Shown: one piece after another, positions 9,794 to 18,668 of the stretch
Layout of the letters: every line of letters begins with the position of its first letter
Numbering within the stretch: position 1 is the first letter of the stretch
DNA from: Nonomuraea basaltis
GTDB lineage: Bacteria; Actinomycetota; Actinomycetes; Streptosporangiales; Streptosporangiaceae
NCBI RefSeq assembly: GCF_005893125.1
Contig: NZ_VCJS01000006.1
Location: forward strand, 81,744 to 145,743
Direction of reading: 5' to 3'
Length of the DNA: 64,000 bases
Notes under the pieces: model-generated
What the model saw: only the letters and a program-made list of their open reading frames with translations
Told to the model about the DNA's origin: nothing
Database searches by the model: none
Program-made: the position numbers and the translations under genes

Positions 9794-11146
9794 ATGCGTG
9801 TCCTGATCCAGCTCCGTCCCGCCCCGGACGTCGTCGCCGCGGTGCTCGACCCGGGCGTCGTCACCACGGTCGCCGACATCGTCGCCGACCTGCCCGGGAT
9901 CCTCCTCGACGAGGCGTTCGGGCCCGTGCCCGTGCCGCGGGCGCGTCCGCGCTCGCCCCACGGCGACCCGCTCTCGCTGCACCAGCGGGTGGAGTTCTCG
10001 CTGGCGCCCGAGGACGCGTCCGTGCTGGTGCGCGGGGAGATCGCCGACGCAGAGCTCTCGACCAGGGTGACCCGCCTGCAGTCCGCGGTCCGCGAGGTGA
10101 CCGGCGTGTTCGTCGACCCGGTCATCGAGCCCGTCCCGACCTGCGGCCACGACGCGCCCGTCGGGGACTGGAACGAGGTCAGGCGGCTCCTGCACGCCTC
10201 GGACCTGTGGGCGCAGGGCCACGACGGCGACGGCGTGGCCGTGGCCGTCGTCGACAGCGGCATCAACGCCGACCACGTCGGCTCGCGCATCGGCGACGCC
10301 GTGCAGATCGACGAAGAGCGCAGCTGGAGCCCGTCCGGCGTGGCCCGCACGCCCGGGCGCCACCCCGTCGAGCACGGCACCATGTGCGCCTTCGACGTGC
10401 TGCTGGCCGCCCCGAAGGCGACCCTGCTCGACATCCCCGTCCTGCTGTCCCGCAAGGGGGCGGGGCTCGACGGGCTGCTGTCGGACGCGATCATGGCCTA
10501 CTCCCATCTGCGTAACGTCCTGAACGCCATGCCCGAGGAGTCGAAGTCCTTGGTGATCACCAACAGCTGGGGCCTGTTCTCGCCCGACATGGACTTCCCG
10601 CCCGGGCATCCCGGCAACTACTCGGACAATCCCTCGCACCCGTTCAACACGATCGTCGGCAGCCTGGCGGACGCGGGCGCGGACGTCCTGTTCGCGGCGG
10701 GCAACTGCGGCCGCGACTGCGCCGACCGCAGGTGCGGCTTCCCCGACCGGCCGATCGCCGGCGCCAACTCCCACCCCGACGTCACGTCCGTCGGCGGCGT
10801 CGACACCCGTGGCGAGCGGGTCGGCTATTCCTCCCAGGGTCCCGGCCGGCTGGCCGAGCGCAAGCCCGACCTGTGCGCGTACACGCACTTCGCCGGCTCC
10901 GAGGCGGTCGGCGCCGCCGACTCCGGCACCTCCGCCGCCTGCCCCGTCGCCGCCGGCGTGGTCGCCGCCGTCCGCACCCGCCGGCCCGCCGCCCAGCTCT
11001 CCCCCGAGCAGCTCCGCACCCTGCTGAACCGCACCGCCGACGACCGCAGCACGGTGGGCTTCGACTACGACTACGGGTACGGCGTCATCGACCCGCCCGC
11101 CGTCCTGGCCGCCCTCGGCCGGCAGAGCAGCACGCGCGCGGCCTGA
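9794..11146 (+). CDS. S8 family (subtilisin-like) serine protease, no signal peptide
   Basis: The 450-residue protein has a complete subtilase triad: Asp in AVAVVDSGIN, His in VEHGTMCAF and Ser in SGTSAACPVAAG, with the oxyanion Asn in FAAGNCG. A region of about 125 residues precedes the catalytic domain and ends with FVDPVIEPVPTCG. There is no export signal; the protein begins directly MRVLIQLRP, so it is probably cytoplasmic or exported by an unusual route. The ATG at 9794 has GAAGG about 8 bases upstream. The next gene, 5 bases downstream, encodes a small protein whose two ends echo this N-terminal region, which points to a functional pair. The target is unknown. Confidence 0.9.
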   Translation: MRVLIQLRPAPDVVAAVLDPGVVTTVADIVADLPGILLDEAFGPVPVPRARPRSPHGDPLSLHQRVEFSLAPEDASVLVRGEIADAELSTRVTRLQSAVREVTGVFVDPVIEPVPTCGHDAPVGDWNEVRRLLHASDLWAQGHDGDGVAVAVVDSGINADHVGSRIGDAVQIDEERSWSPSGVARTPGRHPVEHGTMCAFDVLLAAPKATLLDIPVLLSRKGAGLDGLLSDAIMAYSHLRNVLNAMPEESKSLVITNSWGLFSPDMDFPPGHPGNYSDNPSHPFNTIVGSLADAGADVLFAAGNCGRDCADRRCGFPDRPIAGANSHPDVTSVGGVDTRGERVGYSSQGPGRLAERKPDLCAYTHFAGSEAVGAADSGTSAACPVAAGVVAAVRTRRPAAQLSPEQLRTLLNRTADDRSTVGFDYDYGYGVIDPPAVLAALGRQSSTRAA

Positions 11147-11151
11147 GCGCG

Positions 11152-11361
11152 ATGGTCCTGCTCCAGGTACGCCTGCCGCCCGGCGCCACCCTCGCCGCCG
11201 CAATGGAGGCGCTGGGCCTGTCCGAGTACGAGGTCGACATCGCGTACGGGCTGGTGGCCGTCGGCCCCGAGCCCGGGCTGTACGTCCTGCGCGTCATCGA
11301 GGAGGCGGGCAGGCGGATCGGCGGTGACCTCTTCGCCGACCCGCGCATCGAACCTTGCTAA
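11152..11361 (+). CDS. 69-residue protein resembling the N-terminal domain of the adjacent S8 protease
   Basis: This small gene starts 5 bases after the protease stop. It begins VLLQVRLPPG, like the protease start RVLIQLRP, and ends DLFADPRIEPC, like the protease's GVFVDPVIEPVPTC just before its catalytic domain. It therefore looks like a free-standing, shortened copy of the protease's N-terminal domain. Known subtilase propeptides can act as folding chaperones or inhibitors in trans; a similar role here is inference. It has no signal peptide. Its Met start and position support one transcript with the protease. Confidence 0.7.
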   Translation: MVLLQVRLPPGATLAAAMEALGLSEYEVDIAYGLVAVGPEPGLYVLRVIEEAGRRIGGDLFADPRIEPC

Positions 11362-11401
11362 CGCGTTGGCGTGTACCTGACGGAACCGCGACAATGGCCC
11401 G

Positions 11402-13003
11402 ATGGCTGCACGTGGCGAGACCGACTGGGTGTCCAGGTTCGCGGACGAGGTGATCTCCGAGGCGGAGAGGCGTGCTCCCGGCAAACCCGTCGTCTGCGCC
11501 TCCGGCCTGAGCCCTTCGGGACCGATCCACCTGGGCAACCTGCGCGAGGTCATGACCCCCCACCTGGTCGCCGACGAGATCCGGCGGCGCGGCGTCGAGT
11601 GCGTGCACCTGCTGTCCTGGGACGACTACGACCGCTTCCGCCGGGTGCCGGCGGGCGTCGACCCGGCGTGGGCCGAGCACATCGGCAAGCCGCTGACCGC
11701 TGTGCCCGCCCCTCCTGGCAGCACGCACGCCAACTGGGCCGAGCACTTCAAGGCGCCCATGATCGAGGCCATGGCCGAGCTGGGCGTGCGCTACCGGGGC
11801 ATCAGCCAGACCGAGCAATACACCTCGGGCGCCTACCGGGAGCAGATCCTGCTGGCCGTGCGCGAGCGGGCCAGGATCGACGCCGTGCTGTCGCGCCACC
11901 GGTCGAAGCAGGTGGAGGACTACTTCCCGTACAAACCCTACTGCGACCTGTGCGGGCGCGATCTCACGACGGTCACGGCGTACGACGACGAGACCACCGA
12001 GCTGGCCTACACCTGCGAGTGCGGCTTCGGCGAGACCGTCCGGCTGGCCGAGCACGACCGCGGCAAGCTGGTGTGGAAGGTCGACTGGCCGATGCGCTGG
12101 GCGTACGAAGGCGTGATCTTCGAGCCGTCCGGCGTCGACCACCACTCCCCGGGCTCGGCGTGGACCGTCGGCGGCCAGATCGTGGGCGACGTGTTCGGCG
12201 GGCGGCAGCCGATCGGCCCCATGTACGCATTCGTCGGCATCACCGGCATGGCCAAGATGAGCAGCTCCAAGGGCGACGTGCCGACCCCGGCGGATGCCCT
12301 GGAGATCATGGAGGCGCCGGTGCTGCGCTGGCTGTACGCCCGCCGCAAGCCGGCGCAGTCTTTCAAGATCGCCTTCGACCAGGAGATCCACCGGCTCTAC
12401 GACGAGTGGGACGCCCTGGGCCGCAAGGTCGCCACCGACCAGGCGCAACCCGCCGAGCTGGCCGCGTACGACCGCGCCGTGCGCACGGCCGAGGGCCCGC
12501 TGCCCGCCACGCCGCACCCCGTCCCCTACCGGACGCTGGCCTCCATCGTGGACATCACGACCGGTGACACGGAGCAGACCCTGCGCATCCTGCGCGACCT
12601 CGACGGGATCGGCGGCCTCGACCAGGCCCGCCCCCGCCTGGACCGGGCGCAGCACTGGGTCGACGACCACCTGCCCGCCGACCAGCGCACCCGCGTGCGT
12701 GAGTCGCCGGACGAGGAGCTGCTCGACTCGATCGGCCCGGGCGAGCGGGAGTCGCTGCGGCTGCTGGCCGACGGCCTCGACGACTGGTCGCTCGACGGGC
12801 TCACCACGCTCGTGTACGGCGTGCCGAAGCTCCAGGCGGGCCTGGCCGCCGACGCCGCGCCGACCCCGGAGCTGAAGGCCGCCCAGCGGGCCTTCTTCGC
12901 CCTGCTCTACCGGCTGCTCGTCGGCCGCGACACAGGGCCCAGGCTGCCCACGCTGCTGCTCGCCGTGGGCGCCGACCGGGTCAGGAAACTCGTCGGCGGG
13001 TGA
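11402..13003 (+). CDS. lysS: Lysyl-tRNA synthetase, class I
   Basis: The 533-residue enzyme charges tRNA-Lys with lysine. It is the archaeal-type class I form, seen from the Rossmann signatures: the HIGH-like motif is SPSGPIHLGN (residues 37-46) and the KMSKS-like loop is AKMSSSKG near residue 290. A Cys-rich knuckle (CDLCG and CECG, around residues 182-204) fits a zinc site. The C-terminal half is helical and ends the usual way for the family. Some actinomycetes carry this enzyme together with a class II LysRS; whether a second one exists here cannot be seen. It lies 40 bases after the small protease partner gene and may or may not be part of that transcript. Confidence 0.94.
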   Translation: MAARGETDWVSRFADEVISEAERRAPGKPVVCASGLSPSGPIHLGNLREVMTPHLVADEIRRRGVECVHLLSWDDYDRFRRVPAGVDPAWAEHIGKPLTAVPAPPGSTHANWAEHFKAPMIEAMAELGVRYRGISQTEQYTSGAYREQILLAVRERARIDAVLSRHRSKQVEDYFPYKPYCDLCGRDLTTVTAYDDETTELAYTCECGFGETVRLAEHDRGKLVWKVDWPMRWAYEGVIFEPSGVDHHSPGSAWTVGGQIVGDVFGGRQPIGPMYAFVGITGMAKMSSSKGDVPTPADALEIMEAPVLRWLYARRKPAQSFKIAFDQEIHRLYDEWDALGRKVATDQAQPAELAAYDRAVRTAEGPLPATPHPVPYRTLASIVDITTGDTEQTLRILRDLDGIGGLDQARPRLDRAQHWVDDHLPADQRTRVRESPDEELLDSIGPGERESLRLLADGLDDWSLDGLTTLVYGVPKLQAGLAADAAPTPELKAAQRAFFALLYRLLVGRDTGPRLPTLLLAVGADRVRKLVGG

Positions 13004-13037
13004 ACGGCACCGGGCGGGTGCGAAGGGCGGCCGTCGC

Positions 13038-13580
13038 GTGAACGGCGCCGTGCTGATCACCGGCATCTCGGCCGCGGGCAAGTCCACCGTGGCACAGGCC
13101 CTGGCCGAGCGGCTGCCGCGGGCGGCCCACGTGCGCGGCGACACGTTCCGGCGCATGGTGGTCACCGGCCGCGCCGACATGACGCCGGACGTCACCGACG
13201 AGGCGGAACGCCAGCTCCACCTGCGCTACCGGATCGCGGCGACCGTGGCCGACCTGTACTTCGACGCCGGGTTCACGCCGATCGTCCAGGACGTCATCCT
13301 CGGAGCGGACCTGAAGCCGTTCACGAAACTGATCCGAGCCCGCCCCCTGCACGTGGTCGTGCTGGCCCCCGACCCGGCGGTGGTGGAGCGCCGCGAGCGG
13401 GCCCGCGCCAAGAGCGGCTACGGAGGCGGGTGGACGCCGACCGTGCTCGACCAGGCGCTGCGCCGCGAGACACCGCGCATCGGCCTGTGGCTGGACACCT
13501 CGCGACAGAGCCCGGACGAGACCGTGGACGAGATCGTCTCCAGGGCCGACGAGGCCAGGATCGCCGGAAATCTTCTATAA
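13038..13580 (+). CDS. P-loop kinase, chloramphenicol-phosphotransferase-like
   Basis: The 180-residue protein is a small P-loop kinase. The Walker A motif GISAAGKST occupies residues 8-16, and a DVTDEAERQLHLRY helix and VIVLAPD-like strand (VVVLAPDPAVVERRERAR) follow as in AAA_33/CPT-like small-molecule kinases. The VQDVIL stretch probably ends the Walker B strand. Related proteins phosphorylate small molecules such as antibiotics or sugars; the substrate here is unknown. The start is GTG at 13038, 34 bases after lysS. The gene is in line with lysS and the following GT2 gene. Confidence 0.82.
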   Translation: MNGAVLITGISAAGKSTVAQALAERLPRAAHVRGDTFRRMVVTGRADMTPDVTDEAERQLHLRYRIAATVADLYFDAGFTPIVQDVILGADLKPFTKLIRARPLHVVVLAPDPAVVERRERARAKSGYGGGWTPTVLDQALRRETPRIGLWLDTSRQSPDETVDEIVSRADEARIAGNLL

Positions 13581-13640
13581 AAGCGATCTATGCAAGGCGC
13601 TGTCAAGCGGGATGCATGTGTGCAGGAGGACCTTGACTTC

Positions 13641-14366
13641 ATGAACAAGCAGCACCCCGCCAGCGTCAGTGTCATCGTTCCCGCGATGAACGAGGCGGAG
13701 AACCTTCCTCACGTCTTCGCCACGCTGCCCGGCTGGATCGACGAGGTGATCCTGGTCGACGGCAACTCCACCGACGACACCGTCGCCGTGGCGCGCAGGC
13801 TGCGCCCCGGCCTCCGGGTCGTCGTGCAGACGCGGCGCGGCAAGGGCAACGCGCTCATCGAGGGCTTCCAGGCCGCGAGGGGCGACATCATCGTCATGAT
13901 CGACGCCGACGGGTCCACCGACGGCCGCGAGATCCGCTCCTTCGTCGACACGCTGCTCCACGGCGCCGACTTCGCCAAGGGCTCCAGGTACGCGCCCGGC
14001 GGCGGCTCCGACGACCTCAGCCCGGTGCGCTCGCTCGGCAACAAGGTCCTCACCGGCCTGACCAACCTCCTCTACGGCACCCGCTACACCGACCTCTGCT
14101 ACGGCTACAACGCCTTCTGGGCGCGCCACCTGGAGGCCATGGACCTCGATTGCGACGGTTTCGAAATCGAGACGCTGATGAACGTCCGCGCCGCCCAGGC
14201 CGGGCTCGTCATCCGCGAGGTCCCCAGCCACGAGCGCTCCCGCATCCACGGCGCCAGCAACCTGCACGCCGTGCGCGACGGCTGGCGCGTACTCAAGACG
14301 ATCATCAGGGAGCGGGCGCGCGGGACCGCCGTGACGACTCAGCCCCAAGTGGCGCTGGCGAAATGA
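13641..14366 (+). CDS. Glycosyltransferase family 2 (dolichol-phosphate-mannose-synthase-like)
   Basis: The 241-residue GT-A enzyme shows SVIVPAMNEAENLP at its N-terminus, VDGNSTDDT and the metal-binding motif MIDADGSTD. The C-terminal EVPSHERSRIHGASNL is typical of polyprenyl-phosphate mannosyl or glucosyl transferases. No C-terminal membrane helices are present. I chose the ATG at 13641, which gives the family N-terminus; GGAGGA lies 11 bases upstream. An in-frame ATG at 13590 would add 17 unlikely residues. It is followed 19 bases later by the reductase gene, so the two are probably co-transcribed. The acceptor is unknown. Confidence 0.88.
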   Translation: MNKQHPASVSVIVPAMNEAENLPHVFATLPGWIDEVILVDGNSTDDTVAVARRLRPGLRVVVQTRRGKGNALIEGFQAARGDIIVMIDADGSTDGREIRSFVDTLLHGADFAKGSRYAPGGGSDDLSPVRSLGNKVLTGLTNLLYGTRYTDLCYGYNAFWARHLEAMDLDCDGFEIETLMNVRAAQAGLVIREVPSHERSRIHGASNLHAVRDGWRVLKTIIRERARGTAVTTQPQVALAK

Positions 14367-14385
14367 GGAGTGACATCCTCTGACA

Positions 14386-15366
14386 ATGCGCTACATAGTG
14401 ATCGGAGCAGGAGCAGTCGGAGGGACCATCGGCGCCCGGCTGCACCAAGGCGGGCACGACGTTCTCCTCATCGCGAGAGGCGCGCACTACGAGGCGCTGA
14501 AGAGAGACGGCCTGCGCCTGATCACCCCGGAGACCACGGAAACCCTCGACATCCCCGCCGCCGACGGCCCCGTGCCGGCCCGCGACGACGACGTGCTGAT
14601 CCTGGCCACCAAGTCCCAGGACACGATCGCCGCGCTCGCCGGCTGGCCGTCCGACCTGCCCGTGGTGTGCGCCCAGAACGGCGTCGACAACGAGCGCATG
14701 GTCCTGCGGCGGTTCTCGCGCGTCTACGGAATGTGCGTGTGGCTGCCCGCCCAGCACCTGGAGCCCGGCGTCGTGGCCGCGTACGCCCACCCATACTCCG
14801 GCATACTGCAGGTCGGACTCTATCCACAGGGTGTGGACGACTTCGCCGAGCAGATCGCCACCGACCTCGGCAAGCCGAGCTCCGGCGGACTCGTGGCCCG
14901 CGCGGTCCCCGACGTGATGCGCTGGAAGCACGGCAAGCTGCTCGGCAACCTGGCCAACGCCGTGGAGGCCCTCGTCGGCCACGTAGATGGCAGGGCGGCG
15001 GTCGTGGAGCGGGCCAGGGCCGAGGCCGCGACCGTGCTCGACCGGGCCGGAATCGCCTACGCCACCCCCGAGGACGAGCGCCAGGTACGCGGCCACCAGG
15101 CGGACGCGCGCCCCATCGAGGGCATCACCCGCGGCGGCGGATCGTCGTGGCAGAGTCTGGCCAGGGCCAGCGGCTCCATCGAGGCCGACTACCTCAACGG
15201 CGAGATCGTCCTGCTCGGCCGCCTGCACGGCGTGCCCGCCCCGGTCAACGAGGTGCTGCGGAGCGAGGCCAACAGGTTCGCCCGCGAGAAGCTGCCGCCC
15301 GCCTCCATGCCGCTGGAGACGCTGGTCGCGCTCATCGACGAGCGTTGCGCAGCCGGATCCCGCTGA
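14386..15366 (+). CDS. Ketopantoate reductase family protein
   Basis: This 326-residue protein has the ApbA/PanE architecture: an N-terminal NADP-binding fold (IVIGAGAVGGTIGARL) and a C-terminal helical domain with the catalytic Lys region WKHGKLLGNLAN. PanE reduces 2-dehydropantoate to pantoate in CoA synthesis. Because actinomycetes have many PanE-like paralogues and no pantothenate gene is nearby, I do not give it the name panE. It follows the GT2 gene by 19 bases. Its 3' end overlaps by 35 bases the 3' end of the convergent DUF6886-like gene. Confidence 0.85.
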   Translation: MRYIVIGAGAVGGTIGARLHQGGHDVLLIARGAHYEALKRDGLRLITPETTETLDIPAADGPVPARDDDVLILATKSQDTIAALAGWPSDLPVVCAQNGVDNERMVLRRFSRVYGMCVWLPAQHLEPGVVAAYAHPYSGILQVGLYPQGVDDFAEQIATDLGKPSSGGLVARAVPDVMRWKHGKLLGNLANAVEALVGHVDGRAAVVERARAEAATVLDRAGIAYATPEDERQVRGHQADARPIEGITRGGGSSWQSLARASGSIEADYLNGEIVLLGRLHGVPAPVNEVLRSEANRFAREKLPPASMPLETLVALIDERCAAGSR

Positions 15367-15871
15367 ACTCGAGCGTGCTCGCCGTCACCTCGTTCCAGAA
15401 CCCCCACAGGTTGGGCAGCAGCCGCAGCTGGATCCCCGCCTCCTCGTGCAGCTCGAACAGGTCGTCGACCGGCTCGGGCGGGCCCATCGGCTCGACGGGC
15501 ACCTTCGCGACCATGGCGTGCGGCGGGTCACCGATCGGCGCGAAGTCGTCGGCCGGCAGGCGGTAGGCGTACAGCCGCACGTCCATGAGCGCCTTGACCC
15601 AGCAGTACTCGATGGCGTGCACCCGCTCGCCGCAGCCCGGGCCGATGATCCGGGCCGCGTCCTCCTTGGTGGTGCGGGGCCCGGTCCACGCCATCGCCCG
15701 CGGGCAGGCACGCGGAAACCAGTAGTCGGGGCAGCGCTCGTAGCCGACCGCCCACACGTACGGCTCGGTCAGCGAGGTCGTCACCGCGACGTGCGGGACG
15801 AACCGCTCGATCGCCGGGTCCTCGGAGAAGTGCAGCACCTGGCCGGGCTCTGGTCTCATGAACGTCATCAT
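15332..15871 (-). CDS. DUF6886-like hypothetical protein
   Basis: The 179-residue protein has no signal peptide or membrane segment. It begins with a conserved-looking PGQVLHFSEDPAIERFVPH and is rich in Trp, Cys and Pro. I recognise it as the actinobacterial family called DUF6886, of unknown function. Three in-frame Met codons are close together; the start may be the ATG at 15859, giving MRPEPGQVLHFSED. The gene converges on the reductase gene and overlaps it by 35 bases, and is divergent from the small membrane protein gene at 15934. Confidence 0.75.
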   Translation of the reverse strand: MMTFMRPEPGQVLHFSEDPAIERFVPHVAVTTSLTEPYVWAVGYERCPDYWFPRACPRAMAWTGPRTTKEDAARIIGPGCGERVHAIEYCWVKALMDVRLYAYRLPADDFAPIGDPPHAMVAKVPVEPMGPPEPVDDLFELHEEAGIQLRLLPNLWGFWNEVTASTLEFSGIRLRNARR

Positions 15872-15933
15872 CGCGCATACCGCGACGCTGCTTGGGCAGT
15901 GGAAACCCGCTCTGACGACAAGGGGTGAGTTGG

Positions 15934-16284
15934 ATGATTCTGCTGGGTCTTCTCCTGGTCCTGCTCGCCGGCGGCGCCATCGCCCTGGTCCTCACCGAGG
16001 AGAGTGCCAGGTACATCCTGTTCGGATACACCTTTGAGCTCAACCATCTGGAGATGTTCCTCGCAGGGGCGGTCACGATGGCCGTCCTGGCGCTGGGGCT
16101 CTGGCTGCTGGGCTCGGGGTCGCGCAGGACGGCCAGGCAGCGTCGCAGGCTGCGCAGCGCCAGAGCCGAGGCCTCCGACCGGGTGGCCCGGCTGGAGGAC
16201 GAGAAGCGTGATCTGGAACGGAAGCTGGAGCGCGAAGACACGTCCGGCGACCGCCTCGTGGCCAGAAGCCCCGAGAATCCGTGA
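15934..16284 (+). CDS. Small two-helix membrane protein (LapA-like)
   Basis: The 116-residue protein has a hydrophobic N-terminal helix (residues 1-20), a short external loop, a second helix (about residues 42-64) and then a basic, charged cytoplasmic tail predicted to be helical or coiled-coil. This layout matches LapA-like/DUF1049 small membrane proteins. AAGGGG lies 8 bases before the ATG at 15934; a GTG at 15925 is an alternative start. Its stop codon directly abuts the stop of the convergent membrane protein gene. Function is unknown. Confidence 0.75.
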   Translation: MILLGLLLVLLAGGAIALVLTEESARYILFGYTFELNHLEMFLAGAVTMAVLALGLWLLGSGSRRTARQRRRLRSARAEASDRVARLEDEKRDLERKLEREDTSGDRLVARSPENP

Positions 16285-16704
16285 TCACGCCGTCTGGCGC
16301 GAGGGCATCAGTTTGCCCTCGCGCCAGAGCGCGAACCCCGTGATCACCGCGCCCAGCCCCTCCCAGAGCCCGACGCCGAAGAACTCGGCCGGCGCCGCGC
16401 CCGTCAGCACCAGCGTGCTGAAGACCGCGAACGTGACCAGCCGGAACGGCACGGTCCAGCGGAAGAACGGCGTGTAGTCCGCCGACGCCGCGAACATGTA
16501 GTAGACCCCCATGTTCACCGCCGCCATCGAGGAGGCGGCCATATAGACCAGCGTGTAGTCTCCCGCGGGCCGTACGTCGAGCACCTCGAAACCCAGCATG
16601 ACCAGCAGCGTGCCGGGCGAGATCAGGCCCAACAGGCCGAGCGCGAAGGCGAGCAATCCGAAAACCGCGATGGTCCAGCCGGAGAAAGAACGCGGAAGAC
16701 GCAC
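16285..16704 (-). CDS. Four-helix membrane protein, function unknown
   Basis: The protein of about 139 residues has four hydrophobic stretches, including TIAVFGLLAFALGLLGLI, and ends in a short basic tail. I chose a GTG at 16704 because GGAAGG lies 6 bases upstream; a start at 16755 would add a 17-residue polar leader with no ribosome site. It is divergent from the NIT-domain kinase gene. No known family is recognised beyond the general class of small actinobacterial membrane proteins. Confidence 0.68.
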   Translation of the reverse strand: MRLPRSFSGWTIAVFGLLAFALGLLGLISPGTLLVMLGFEVLDVRPAGDYTLVYMAASSMAAVNMGVYYMFAASADYTPFFRWTVPFRLVTFAVFSTLVLTGAAPAEFFGVGLWEGLGAVITGFALWREGKLMPSRQTA

Positions 16705-16766
16705 AGAAATCCTTCCAATGGGGGGTGTACTCTGCGAGGCGATCTCATCATGCACCCGGAGGTCGC

Positions 16767-18668
16767 ATGCCCCCCACGCGTGGCCGTCCCATCGCGCTGA
16801 AACTCCTCGTCCTGCTGCTCGTCCCGCTGCTGTCCCTCGTCGGGCTGTGGGCGTTCGCGGCGGGCCTGACCGGCGGCGACGGTGTCCGCCTGCTCGCGAT
16901 CAATGATCTGGCCACCAACCTGGCCACGCCGTCCGAGCAGGTCAACATCGCGCTGCAGAACGAGCGGCTGGCCTCGGTGGAGTTCCTGGCCGGCGGCAAG
17001 GGCGCCGGCAAGCTCGGCAAGCAGCGCGGCGCGACCGACCAGGCGGTGGCGACCTTCCGCAGCCTCGTCAAGAACGTTCACGACATGTCGCCCGAAATGA
17101 CCGCGCAGCTCAACGCGCTCAACGGCAAGCTCGACCAGCTCGTGGAGGTCCGCCGCGACGTGGACTCCAGATCCGCCGCGCCGCTCGACGTGATCGACGG
17201 CTACAGCCAGGTCGTGGACGCGTCCTTCCGCCTGTACGACGCCATGGTCCTGGTGCCCGACATGGCGCTCTACCAGCAGGCCAAGGCCGTGACCATGCTG
17301 GGCGAGGCCAAGGACGTGCTCTCCAGGGAGCGGGCGCTGATCGCCGTCGTGCTGGCCAGGGGCAAGGTGGAGCCCAGCGAGCGGGAGGCGTTCACGGGGA
17401 TGGTCGCCACCAGGCGGCTGCTCTACTCGCGGGCGCTCTCGCACCTGGACGGCGGGCTGCGGGGGCCGTACGAGAAGCTGACCGCCGCGCCCGTCTACAA
17501 GGAGTTCCTGAAGGTCGAGGACGCCATCAGAGGGCAGGCGGCCACGAACGGCCTGCCCGCGGCGGCGGCCACCTGGCCGGTCGACGGCGAGAACCTGTGG
17601 CGGGCGGTCGAGCGCAACCAGGCCGCGGCCGTGACGGGCATCGTTCAGCGGGTCACCCCTACGGCCGTCGGCATGCTCGTCAAGATCGGCGTGGCCGGCG
17701 GCGTGGGCCTGATCGCCGTCGTCGCCTCCATCATGCTCTCGCTCCGCTTCCGCAGGCGCCTGGTGCGCGAGCTGGCCGGGCTCCGTGACGCCGCCGCCGA
17801 GCTGGCCGAGGTACGGCTGCCCGGGCTGGTCAAGCGGCTGCGTACGGACACGTCCGACCCCACACCGGCTGAGGTGACGGCCATGGACGTCAGGACGTAC
17901 AGCTCCGAGGTGGAAGACATCGTCCAGGCCTTCAACCGCGTGCGGTCCACGGCTGTCGCGGCGGCGCTGGACCAGGCCAGGCTGCGGCACGGCGTCAGCC
18001 AGGTCTTCGTCAACCTGGCCAGGCGCAACCAGTCGCTGCTGCACCGGCAGCTGCTCCAGCTCGACAGCATGGAGCGGGCCACCGAGGAGCCCGAGATGCT
18101 GGCGGACCTGTTCAAGCTCGACCACCTGACGACCCGCATGCGCCGGCACGCCGAGAGCCTGATCATCCTGTCCGACCACACCCCGGGACGCGGCTGGCGC
18201 AACCCGGTGCCGATCGTCAACGTCCTGCGCGCGGCCGTGGCCGAGGTGGAGGAGTACGAGCGCGTGGAGGTGCTCCAGCCGCCGCCGGTCGCGCTGCTGG
18301 GCTCGGCGGTCACGGACGTGGCCCACCTGATGGCCGAGCTGATCGAGAACGCCACCCTCTTCTCGCCGCCCAAGACCAGGGTGGACGTGCGGAGCACGAT
18401 GACGCTGCACGGCCTGATGGTCGAGGTCGAGGACCGGGGGCTCGGCCTGCCCCGCGTCGAGCTCGACGAGCTGAACGACCGGCTGACCAAGGTCCCGGAG
18501 TTCGACCTGGCGCAGAGCGACCGGCTCGGCCTGTTCGTCGTCGGCCGGCTCGCGGCCCGGCACGGCATCAAGGTCGCCCTGGCGCCCTCACCGTACGGCG
18601 GCCTGACCGCGATGGCCGCCCTGCCCTCCTCGCTACTTGCCGACCAGCCGGTCCTGAGCGGGCGGTAG
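16767..18668 (+). CDS. NIT/HAMP sensor histidine kinase-like protein (CvnA-like)
   Basis: The 633-residue protein has a basic start, a first membrane helix (about residues 10-34), an external nitrate/nitrite-sensing-type helical domain (about 40-285), a second membrane helix near 305-330, a HAMP-like linker and a C-terminal ATPase domain. The N box is MAELIENATLFSPP and the G boxes are VEDRGLGLP and LGLFVVGRLAARHGI. The dimerisation region ARRNQSLLHRQLLQLDSME lacks a classical H-box, as is usual for conservon (Cvn) kinases. GGAGG lies 4 bases before the ATG. The usual partners CvnB, CvnC and CvnD are absent; a NUDIX gene converges on it with a 36-base overlap. Confidence 0.88.
   Translation: MPPTRGRPIALKLLVLLLVPLLSLVGLWAFAAGLTGGDGVRLLAINDLATNLATPSEQVNIALQNERLASVEFLAGGKGAGKLGKQRGATDQAVATFRSLVKNVHDMSPEMTAQLNALNGKLDQLVEVRRDVDSRSAAPLDVIDGYSQVVDASFRLYDAMVLVPDMALYQQAKAVTMLGEAKDVLSRERALIAVVLARGKVEPSEREAFTGMVATRRLLYSRALSHLDGGLRGPYEKLTAAPVYKEFLKVEDAIRGQAATNGLPAAAATWPVDGENLWRAVERNQAAAVTGIVQRVTPTAVGMLVKIGVAGGVGLIAVVASIMLSLRFRRRLVRELAGLRDAAAELAEVRLPGLVKRLRTDTSDPTPAEVTAMDVRTYSSEVEDIVQAFNRVRSTAVAAALDQARLRHGVSQVFVNLARRNQSLLHRQLLQLDSMERATEEPEMLADLFKLDHLTTRMRRHAESLIILSDHTPGRGWRNPVPIVNVLRAAVAEVEEYERVEVLQPPPVALLGSAVTDVAHLMAELIENATLFSPPKTRVDVRSTMTLHGLMVEVEDRGLGLPRVELDELNDRLTKVPEFDLAQSDRLGLFVVGRLAARHGIKVALAPSPYGGLTAMAALPSSLLADQPVLSGR

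Noticed and set aside
9794..11361. Reading the protease pair as a defence system
   Set aside because: No nucleotide-binding sensor, nuclease or other defence-type partner lies beside it, so this reading has no support from context.
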